NCBI GenBank assembly: GCA_034436375.1
Contig: DAOTVS010000360.1
Location: forward strand, 1 to 8,885
Origin: DAOTVS01 sp034436375
Lineage (GTDB): Bacteria; Chloroflexota; Anaerolineae; SpSt-313
Direction of reading: 5' to 3'
Length of the DNA: 8,885 nt
Positions 1-5,255 of the stretch are shown here, in pieces. How positions within the stretch are numbered: the first letter of the stretch is position 1; each line of letters begins with the position of its first letter. The position numbers and the translations under genes are program-made. The notes beneath the pieces are model-generated. The model worked only from the letters and a program-made list of their open reading frames with translations. It made no database searches and was not told the origin of the DNA.

Positions 1-49
1 GGGCGGCAGCGCCACGGTATCACACACCAAACTCCTATCAAAAGGTTCT

Positions 50-81
50 TGCCGGGGAGATACGCAGCATGTAGCCCGGCA
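50..81. other. Inverted repeat / possible hairpin upstream of the M42 gene
   Basis: TGCCGGG (50-56) is perfectly complemented by CCCGGCA (75-81). The 18-nt loop can form an inner TAC/GTA pair (61-63 with 71-73). There is no clear T-run after it on either strand. It could be the terminator of a gene left of the window or simply a structured spacer. It lies upstream of the predicted promoter at 94-122 and so would not be in the M42 transcript. Confidence 0.3.
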
Positions 82-93
82 GCAAAGGGCAAA

Positions 94-122
94 TTGACAG
101 GATGCGGCTAGGTAGGCAGAAT
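94..122 (+). promoter_or_regulatory. Sigma70-like promoter of the M42 peptidase gene
   Basis: TTGACA (94-99) matches the -35 consensus exactly. A 17-bp spacer separates it from CAGAAT (117-122), which matches 4 of 6 positions of TATAAT. Transcription would start near 129 and leave a leader of about 43 nt. The same TTGACA plus 17-bp architecture occurs at two other gene starts in this window, which supports the call. It has not been tested. Confidence 0.55.
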
Positions 123-171
123 AGGCGAAGGGGAACATGGGATTGAGGCTCGGACAGGGAGGATAGGTTCT

Positions 172-1236
172 ATGGAGATCAAGATCGATGTCGACCGCAT
201 GGTGCAGATGCTCGTCGGGCTGCTGAACACCCCCAGCCCCACCGGCTATGATGAGGAGGCCGTGCCCTATGTGCGGCGGGCGTTGGAGGAACTGCAGGCG
301 CCGGGCCTGGAGCTCGAGGAGACGGTCAAGGGCACACTGATTGCCACCCTGCCCGGGCGCAGCGACAGTGCTCCGCGCATTGTGGCGGCTCACCTGGATA
401 CGCTGGGCGCCATGGTGCGCGAGGTCAAGGGCAACGGCCGCCTGCTCCTCACCCAGATCGGCGGCTATGCCTGGCAGACGCTGGAGGGAGAGAATGTGAC
501 GGTGCACTGCGTGCGCGACGGCCGCCGCTACCGCGGCACGGCGCAGACCGTGCATCCCAGCGTGCACACCAGTGACGAGGCGAAGCAGGGACCCCGCGAC
601 GAGGAGACCATGGAGGTGCGGCTCGACGCCCGCACTGCCTCGAAAGAGGAGACCCTCGCCCTGGGCATCGACGTGGGCGATTTTGTGTTTATTGACCCCC
701 GTGTGGAGGTGACCGAGACCGGCTTTGTCAAGAGCCGCCACCTCGACGACAAGGCCGCTGTGGCGGTGGTGTGGGGGGCGCTGCAGGCGCTCGCCGCAGC
801 CGGGCTGCAGCCTGCGCAGTGCACAACTGTTCTCATGTCCATTTACGAAGAGGTGGGGCACGGCGCCACGGGCGGGCTGCCGACCGATGCGGTCGAGATG
901 CTGGTCGTCGATATGGCTGCCGCGACCAACGGCGAGCACCAGAATTCGACGGAGTACAGCGTGGGCATCTGCGCCAAGGACTCGTCAGGCCCCTACGACC
1001 TGCGCCTGCGCCGGCGGCTGATCGGCCTGTGTGAGGCCCACGGCATCCCCTACCGGATCGATACCTACCCCCACTATGGCTCCGATGCCAGCGCTTACCT
1101 CCGCGCTGGCGGCCAGGTGCGCGCGGGGCTTATCGGCCCGGGCCTCGATGCCAGCCACGCCTATGAGCGCACGCACCGCGATAGCCTGGAGGCCACGGCA
1201 AAGCTGCTGGCGTACTATCTGATCGACGAAGGATGA
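172..1236 (+). CDS. M42 family metallo-aminopeptidase (NAGGN-system-like subgroup)
   Basis: This is a cytosolic two-metal aminopeptidase of the M42 (TET/CelM/FrvX) family, 354 residues, the usual full length. Visible ligands are His74 in AHLDTLG, the bridging Asp192 in RHLDDK, the catalytic and metal pair Glu226-Glu227 in YEEVGHG, Asp247 in VVDMA and His329 in ASHAYER, so the active site looks complete. In the family, subunits form dodecameric tetrahedral particles that trim N-terminal residues from peptides. The segments around 84-100 (GNGRLLLTQIGGYAW) and 180-195 resemble, from memory, the M42 subgroup found beside N-acetylglutaminylglutamine amide (NAGGN) osmolyte genes, but no amidotransferase or acetyltransferase of that pathway lies in this window. 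The ATG start is supported by a strong GGAGG (158-162) nine bases upstream. The gene is single, preceded by its own promoter and followed by a palindromic terminator. The exact substrate is unknown. Confidence 0.95.
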   Translation: MEIKIDVDRMVQMLVGLLNTPSPTGYDEEAVPYVRRALEELQAPGLELEETVKGTLIATLPGRSDSAPRIVAAHLDTLGAMVREVKGNGRLLLTQIGGYAWQTLEGENVTVHCVRDGRRYRGTAQTVHPSVHTSDEAKQGPRDEETMEVRLDARTASKEETLALGIDVGDFVFIDPRVEVTETGFVKSRHLDDKAAVAVVWGALQALAAAGLQPAQCTTVLMSIYEEVGHGATGGLPTDAVEMLVVDMAAATNGEHQNSTEYSVGICAKDSSGPYDLRLRRRLIGLCEAHGIPYRIDTYPHYGSDASAYLRAGGQVRAGLIGPGLDASHAYERTHRDSLEATAKLLAYYLIDEG

Positions 1237-1251
1237 GGACTCCTGGCGCTA

Positions 1252-1308
1252 TCTCACAAAGAATCCGCACGCCTATGCCGAGCATAGGCGTGCGGATTCT
1301 TTGTGAGA
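1252..1308. terminator. Bidirectional intrinsic terminator, 27-bp perfect palindrome
   Basis: Arms 1252-1278 and 1282-1308 are perfect reverse complements separated by the 3-nt loop CGA. The core has the classic two-way layout: an A-rich flank (AAAGAA, 1258-1263), a GC-rich stem, and the matching TTCTTT (1297-1302). Pairing can continue to 1248-1250 with 1309-1311 if A1251 is bulged. It sits 15 nt after the M42 stop and serves as terminator for the two convergent genes. The stop codon of the reverse M50-like gene (1273-1275) lies inside it. Confidence 0.8.
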
Positions 1309-1890
1309 AGCTATCAGTGCCTGATGACGGCGGGAGGCGGCGCTGAAGAACTCTTCGCAGGCGGTGAGCGCCATGAGCTCCTGCGGCAGCCCCTCGATGC
1401 GCCGGAGGAAGAGCACGACGCCGGCGACGAGAACGGCTGCGCTGGAGGCAGCGAGCAGCCAGGGGCTGCTCGCCGAAGCGTTCAGGAACTGGGCGACGTC
1501 GCTGGTGGCGGGGCCATCGCTGCCCGCATGCTGGAGCGGAGTGGTGATCCAGGGCAGGAGCGTCGCCAGCACGGCCGTGGTGGTAAGGGTCCTGAAGGTA
1601 GCAAGGAGCGGGTTGACGCGCCGGGGCGCCGCCAGCAGGAAAGCGGCCCACAACAGCAGGGGAAAGGCCGTCCCGGCCAGCTGGATCAGGCTGCGCTGCA
1701 CAGGCGAGAAGCGGCCGAGGACCAGGGTGTGGGCGGTGGGGGAGGGAAAGCCCCCCTCGAACTCGTGCAGGGTCCCGCCGCAGAGGATCCCGGCAACGGC
1801 GTGCCCTGCTTCGTGCAGGAAGGTATAGAGAAAGGCGATCAGGAGGACGAGGAGCACGATGAGCAACGAGCGGCGGATCTGAAGAAGCAT
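1273..1890 (-). CDS. Small M50-like integral membrane metalloprotease
   Basis: This is a 205-residue, strongly hydrophobic protein. A membrane segment at about residues 8-25 runs into the zinc-protease motif HEAGH (26-30), followed by further hydrophobic segments at about 66-88, 101-118 and 143-163. HExxH placed inside a membrane helix is the signature of M50 (site-2-protease-like) enzymes. The classical NPDG metal motif is not seen. SDGPATSDVAQF (124-135) may take its place, with Asp131 as a possible third ligand; that is inference. The first ATG was used. Its Shine-Dalgarno is poor (AGGG directly adjacent to the ATG) and there is no other ATG before residue 173. A near-consensus promoter lies 47 bp upstream. 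Residues 195-205 and the stop codon are encoded by the terminator palindrome, so the tail is probably not a conserved part of the protein. No partner such as an anti-sigma factor is visible, and the substrate is unknown. Confidence 0.85.
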   Translation of the reverse strand: MLLQIRRSLLIVLLVLLIAFLYTFLHEAGHAVAGILCGGTLHEFEGGFPSPTAHTLVLGRFSPVQRSLIQLAGTAFPLLLWAAFLLAAPRRVNPLLATFRTLTTTAVLATLLPWITTPLQHAGSDGPATSDVAQFLNASASSPWLLAASSAAVLVAGVVLFLRRIEGLPQELMALTACEEFFSAASRRHQALIASHKESARLCSA

Positions 1891-1936
1891 CCCTGGCGTG
1901 ACTCGGTTTCTAGCACAAGCGGTTACAATGCCCGCG

Positions 1937-1965
1937 ATTATGGCCCACAGCTGATCCTATGTCAA
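1937..1965 (-). promoter_or_regulatory. Strong sigma70-like promoter of the M50-like gene
   Basis: Read on the reverse strand, TTGACA (1965-1960) is followed by a 17-bp spacer and CATAAT (1942-1937), matching 11 of 12 consensus positions. Transcription would start near 1930, leaving a leader of about 40 nt before the ATG at 1890. Its position between the two reverse genes means the protease gene need not depend on read-through from the phosphotransferase gene. Confidence 0.65.
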
Positions 1966-1974
1966 GCAGGTGGT

Positions 1975-1992
1975 CGCTATGTCTCTATAGCG
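1975..1992. other. Short inverted repeat at the phosphotransferase stop codon
   Basis: CGCTAT (1975-1980) and ATAGCG (1987-1992) are perfect inverted copies around a 6-nt spacer. The phosphotransferase stop codon (1985-1987) lies within it, and its edge is 10 bp from the -35 box of the M50-like gene. It has no T-run, so it is either a weak hairpin at the gene end or a small operator for the downstream promoter. The evidence is only the symmetry. Confidence 0.3.
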
Positions 1993-3007
1993 CAGCACTG
2001 TCCGACGCCAGGGCAATATCCACGATCTGCCCGGGTTCAAAGAGGCTCGTGAAGTCGCGCACCGCCTTGCGCCGGGTTTCCTCGCCGAGATCGGGCAGGA
2101 AGAAGACCAGTTCGCCATAGGCGGCGATATCCTGCAGCGCCCAGGCGTAGCGGTAATAGGTCAGTGCGCAGGGGTCAATCGTGGTAGCGCCATAGCCCTC
2201 CAGGAAGCAGGCCGTCTCGTGCGGCCTGGCCTGACTGCTCCCAATGCCGCCCACGACGAACATCAGGTCCCGCTCTTTCAGGGCGAGGATCGTTTCATCC
2301 CAGTCCACGATCCACAGTCGCCGGGCCTCATCCAGCAGCACATTCCAGGTGTGCAGGTCGGCATGGCACAGGACGAGAGGCGCGGGCGTTTGGCGCAGCC
2401 TCTGCGCCAGCGCATCGGCGCGGCCCACTACTGTGTGTATGAGGTCCTGGTGCGAGCGCCAGAAGGCGGCCAATTCTCGCTCCGCCGGGCCGGCCAGGTC
2501 GTGCCGGGCGACGGCGGCCTCCAGGGGCGCGATCAGGTTGCGCCGGCTGGGCGTGAAGGTTTCCCGCGGGACGGTGCGCGCCAGGTCTGGCGTGAGCGGG
2601 CTGGTGTGGATCTGCTTCAGTGTGGCGCCCAGTTCGCGCCAGTGCTCATCCGCCAGGCCCACATCCGCGCCGGCGCGGCCGTCGATAAAGGGGTACAGGC
2701 TCAACGCGAAATCGCCTACGGGCGCCCACAGGGCCCCGGACCGCGTCGCGAGTGGGGCGATGATGTGGGGCACACCTCGAGCGTGCAGGTAATGGGGGAC
2801 GGCCAGGCTCGGCGCGCTGAAACCGGCGCCGGCCCGCACTTTGAGAAAGCAGACCGCGCCATCTGCCTCAACGCGATAGACGAACGATGCCGAGTCATTG
2901 CCGATCGGGAGGAATGCCAGCACCGTGACGGCGAGGCCATAATGCGCGCGCAACGCCTCTGTGATCGCTGCCTCGGTGAGCTTGGGTGGCTCTAGCATGG
3001 GAGGCAT
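1985..3007 (-). CDS. APH-family phosphotransferase, spectinomycin-kinase (APH(9))-like
   Basis: This is a soluble kinase-fold protein of about 340 residues from the aminoglycoside phosphotransferase/choline kinase superfamily. Numbering from the chosen start: a nucleotide loop around PIGNDS (34-39), the ATP-anchoring lysine in FLKV (Lys56), the catalytic motif HADLHTWN (215-222, with base Asp217 and metal ligand Asn222), and the DFG-like IVDWD (233-237, Asp235). The text after it, LALKERDLMFVVGG, recalls APH(9)-type spectinomycin phosphotransferases, but many family members act on metabolites, so resistance is only a possibility. Start choice: AAAGGA (3016-3011 on the reverse strand) lies 3 nt before the ATG at 3007 and 12 nt before the ATG at 2998, so either could be used. 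The open frame reaches a TTG at 3070, but the extra 21 residues are arginine- and cysteine-rich, unlike the fold, and lack a ribosome site. All key residues are present. Confidence 0.9.
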   Translation of the reverse strand: MPPMLEPPKLTEAAITEALRAHYGLAVTVLAFLPIGNDSASFVYRVEADGAVCFLKVRAGAGFSAPSLAVPHYLHARGVPHIIAPLATRSGALWAPVGDFALSLYPFIDGRAGADVGLADEHWRELGATLKQIHTSPLTPDLARTVPRETFTPSRRNLIAPLEAAVARHDLAGPAERELAAFWRSHQDLIHTVVGRADALAQRLRQTPAPLVLCHADLHTWNVLLDEARRLWIVDWDETILALKERDLMFVVGGIGSSQARPHETACFLEGYGATTIDPCALTYYRYAWALQDIAAYGELVFFLPDLGEETRRKAVRDFTSLFEPGQIVDIALASDSAAL

Positions 3008-3118
3008 CGTTCCTTTCATCTGGCAAGAGCTACAAGGCCACATTCTATGGCGGCGCAGCCTGAGAGTCAACTGGTGTGGCTTGCGGCCCGCTTGCCTCCT
3101 CTTTCCATTTTACATTGT

Positions 3119-3152
3119 TTGACAACATGCTAACATCGTGGTACCGTTAGCA
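3119..3152 (+). promoter_or_regulatory. Candidate exporter promoter with overlapping operator-like inverted repeat
   Basis: TTGACA (3119-3124) is a perfect -35 box. With the 17-bp spacing used elsewhere in this window, the -10 would be TACCGT (3142-3147), which is weak but keeps the key T, A and final T. Inverted arms TGCTAAC (3128-3134) and GTTAGCA (3146-3152), 11 bp apart, cover the spacer and -10, where a dimeric repressor would act. A transcript from here would have a leader of about 260 nt running through the transposase relic. No regulator gene is in the window. The weak -10 is the main reason for doubt. Confidence 0.35.
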
Positions 3153-3221
3153 CTGTATCTCAAGTGCATCCAGTGGCGCTGGCTTGATCACTTGTGCCCT
3201 TGCCCTCGTCTAGTTGCGCAT

Positions 3222-3320
3222 CGGCTAGAGGAGTACAACCACCTCAGACCACATAGTCCCTCAAGTTATGCTCCCCCTGCACCCCAGGCGTGGCTGCTTG
3301 CAGCACAGCCAACCTTATGA
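3222..3320 (+). pseudogene. IS3-family transposase relic (C-terminal end of OrfB)
   Basis: The reading frame from 3222 to the TGA at 3318-3320 gives RLEEYNHLRPHS followed by SYAPPAPQAW. This closely matches the well-known end of IS3-family DDE transposases (YN..RPHSSLGY.PPAPEAW). The conserved RPHS and PPAP.AW blocks are intact, but nothing upstream in the same frame (from 3138) resembles a transposase, and the catalytic D, D and E region is absent. It is a fragment of about 32 codons, not a functional element. It marks a past insertion or recombination between the phosphotransferase and exporter genes and coincides with the drop in GC. Confidence 0.75.
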
Positions 3321-3349
3321 GCGCACCCAGCATAACATCGCGCATCAGG

Positions 3350-3381
3350 ATTGAGGATGAGCCACAGGCCAAGTCCTCGAT
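3350..3381 (+). other. Hairpin in the exporter leader
   Basis: Bases 3350-3357 (ATTGAGGA) can pair with 3374-3381 (TCCTCGAT) through 8 pairs including one G-T wobble. A GCC/GGC pair can form inside the loop. TATTGTTCTG partly follows, so it could act as a weak attenuator or just structure the leader. It lies 32 nt before the exporter start codon. A regulatory role is speculative. Confidence 0.3.
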
Positions 3382-3413
3382 ATTGTTCTGGCAGAAAGTG
3401 TTGGGGATATTCT

Positions 3414-5255
3414 ATGAGTGTAGCGCGGCCGATACTTGCATACCTGGATACCATTGAGGAGAAGCCCAAAGGCCTTGCTCTCACATTGAGGACTTTTGTG
3501 CGCATTCTCAAGTATCACAAGCCCTACATCCCTCTCATGGTTGTCATAGCTTTATTAGCCGCTTTGAGATCCTACCTGTTTCTGCTTGAGCCGCTATACA
3601 CCTCACAGATCATTGATCAGGTCATCACACCGCGCAATGCTGCGCCGCTGGCGGGCCTGCTATGGAGGATTCTCATCTCGGGAGTGGGATGGGCCATAGT
3701 CAGCTTCCTGGTAATGTACCTTAACGGTATTTTGGCGCAGGATGTGGTAGGCGACATGAGAAGCGCCTACTACAGATCGGTGCAGGGAAAATCCTTCCTG
3801 TTCTTTGATATGAATGCTGTGGGCGATCTTACCTCGCGGGCCACGACGGATATGCAGTTTGTCGATGGCTTCCTCCGCACATGGCTCAACATCGCCCTCA
3901 ACACGCTATTGACAGTCGTTTTCAACTTCTGGATGATGTTCTCGGTCAATCCGCTCCTGAGCGTGATTGCGCTCCTGCCCATGCCTCTTGTGTTCTATCT
4001 TCAGGCCAAGGCCTTCCTGATGACGATGCCCCTCTTTAGAAAGATGCAGCTAACCCTGGGCAAAATCGGGGCATACGTGCAACAGAACATCGTTGGCATG
4101 AAGAATGTGCGCATCTTCCAGCGGGAAGATGAGATGGACAAGGGCAGTCAAGAGATCAGCGCCAGCTTCACTTCCCTGGCAATCCGGGCAGGCAAGATTC
4201 AGGCTTTATACATGCCTTCTGCGCCGAACATTCTTACGCTGGGCATCGCATTGGTCTATGTTATTGGGGCCAACTCGGTGTTGGCTGGCACACTGACATT
4301 GGGCGGCATTTTACTCTTTGCGAGGTACATGAACAGAACCGCTGGCCCTCTCAGCGACTTTGCCGCGTTCATGGGTTCTATGGTCAACGCCACATCGGCT
4401 GCCGAGAGGATGTTCGCGGTGATGGATCTGCCTGGAGATGTGCAGGATGGACCTGATGCCCGCGATATCACGATAGAGAGAGGCGAAGTTGAATTCCGCA
4501 ATGTGACCTTCGGCTATGTCAAAGACAGGCCCATCCTGAAGAACATTACTTTCAAGGTCAATCCCGGAGAGAAGATCGCTATTCTGGGAGCAACCGGGAC
4601 GGGGAAAACCTCTCTGATCTATCTCATCCCACGATTCTACGATATCGACTCGGGGAGCATATTGATCGATGGCGTGGACACGAGAAATTACAAGATAGGT
4701 TCCTTGAGGAAACAGGTGGGTTTGGTCCTGCAAGATGTATTCCTGTTTTCAGGCACAATCAGAAGCAATATCGCCTTTGGGAAAGATGATGCAACGATCG
4801 ATGAGGTCAGGGCCGCGGCGCGCGCGGCGAGGATCGATGACTTTATCGAGACGCTTCCGGAGCAGTATGATACGAGAGTGGGGGAGAGGGGAGTGACCCT
4901 TTCTGGCGGTCAGAAGCAGAGGCTGACCATCGCCAGGGCGCTCCTGACCGACCCAAAGATCCTGATCCTGGATGACTCGCTGTCATTTGTCGACGCCAAG
5001 ACTGAGCAGGCGATCCAGGAGGCGATCGACGAAGCCCTGCAGGGCAGGACCTGCTTTATTATCGCGCAGCGGCTTTCAACGATCAAGAATGCTGACCGGA
5101 TCATGGTCCTTGACAATGGAGAGATCATCGAGTTTGGGACGCACAACGAGCTGATGGCCAGGGGACAGGTGTACAGCAAGATCTATGAGACGCAGTTCCT
5201 TGAGCAGGCCGGCGAAGAAACATCAGAGGCGAAGCTGAATGGCAAGCGCGCGTAG
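3414..5255 (+). CDS. Heterodimeric ABC exporter, degenerate-site subunit (BmrC/LmrC/TM287-like)
   Basis: This is a 613-residue half-transporter, with a membrane domain (hydrophobic segments near 39-57, 83-104, 159-177, 178-196, 275-292 and 293-305) followed by a nucleotide-binding domain (about 358-600). Motifs: A-loop Tyr368, Walker A GATGTGKTS (392-400), Q-loop Gln440, perfect signature LSGGQ (496-500), Walker B ILILD (516-520). The catalytic glutamate is replaced by Asp521 (LDDSLSFVD) and the switch histidine by Gln552 (IIAQRLST). This pair of changes is typical of the subunit that forms the degenerate ATP site in BmrC-, LmrC- and TAP1-like proteins. It pairs with the product of the next gene to export hydrophobic compounds or drugs across the cytoplasmic membrane; the substrate cannot be read from sequence. 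Start: ATG 3414 has GGGGA 6 nt upstream. The frame extends to a TTG at 3351, but those 21 residues (MRMSHRPSPRYCSGRKC...) look non-native. Base composition is more AT-rich than the genes to the left. Confidence 0.95.
   Translation: MSVARPILAYLDTIEEKPKGLALTLRTFVRILKYHKPYIPLMVVIALLAALRSYLFLLEPLYTSQIIDQVITPRNAAPLAGLLWRILISGVGWAIVSFLVMYLNGILAQDVVGDMRSAYYRSVQGKSFLFFDMNAVGDLTSRATTDMQFVDGFLRTWLNIALNTLLTVVFNFWMMFSVNPLLSVIALLPMPLVFYLQAKAFLMTMPLFRKMQLTLGKIGAYVQQNIVGMKNVRIFQREDEMDKGSQEISASFTSLAIRAGKIQALYMPSAPNILTLGIALVYVIGANSVLAGTLTLGGILLFARYMNRTAGPLSDFAAFMGSMVNATSAAERMFAVMDLPGDVQDGPDARDITIERGEVEFRNVTFGYVKDRPILKNITFKVNPGEKIAILGATGTGKTSLIYLIPRFYDIDSGSILIDGVDTRNYKIGSLRKQVGLVLQDVFLFSGTIRSNIAFGKDDATIDEVRAAARAARIDDFIETLPEQYDTRVGERGVTLSGGQKQRLTIARALLTDPKILILDDSLSFVDAKTEQAIQEAIDEALQGRTCFIIAQRLSTIKNADRIMVLDNGEIIEFGTHNELMARGQVYSKIYETQFLEQAGEETSEAKLNGKRA

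Larger units (their letters stand above)
3008..3413. other. 406-bp junction without an intact gene; composition boundary
   Basis: This stretch separates the divergent phosphotransferase and exporter genes. It contains a T- and pyrimidine-rich patch (about 3091-3120), a TTGACA box with an overlapping inverted repeat (3119-3152), the C-terminal relic of an IS3-family transposase (3222-3320), a hairpin (3350-3381) and the exporter ribosome site GGGGA (3403-3407). I saw no terminal inverted repeats or target-site duplication marking insertion-sequence ends. GC content falls visibly from here rightward compared with 1-3000. Confidence 0.6.

Noticed and set aside
1303..2052. Forward 249-residue open frame rich in Glu, Gln and Gly
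   Set aside because: It lies opposite the M50-like gene, which has membrane segments and HEAGH. Its low-complexity composition is the expected antisense of hydrophobic GC-rich codons, with no ribosome site.
2219..2995. Forward 258-residue open frame
   Set aside because: Antisense shadow of the phosphotransferase gene, which carries HADLHTWN and DWD motifs. No recognisable domain or ribosome site.
3107..3133. Reverse promoter for the phosphotransferase (TTAGCA, 15-bp spacer, TAAAAT)
   Set aside because: The -10 is good, but the -35 is poor and the spacer is too short compared with the 17-bp promoters elsewhere here.
3138..3320. A complete 60-residue gene starting with GTG
   Set aside because: Only the last ~32 residues make sense, as a transposase tail. 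The first part matches nothing, and the start lies inside the inverted repeat.
3383..3411. Forward promoter TTGTTC-N17-GATATT just before the exporter
   Set aside because: The start of transcription would fall after the ATG at 3414, and the -10 overlaps the spacer of the ribosome site.
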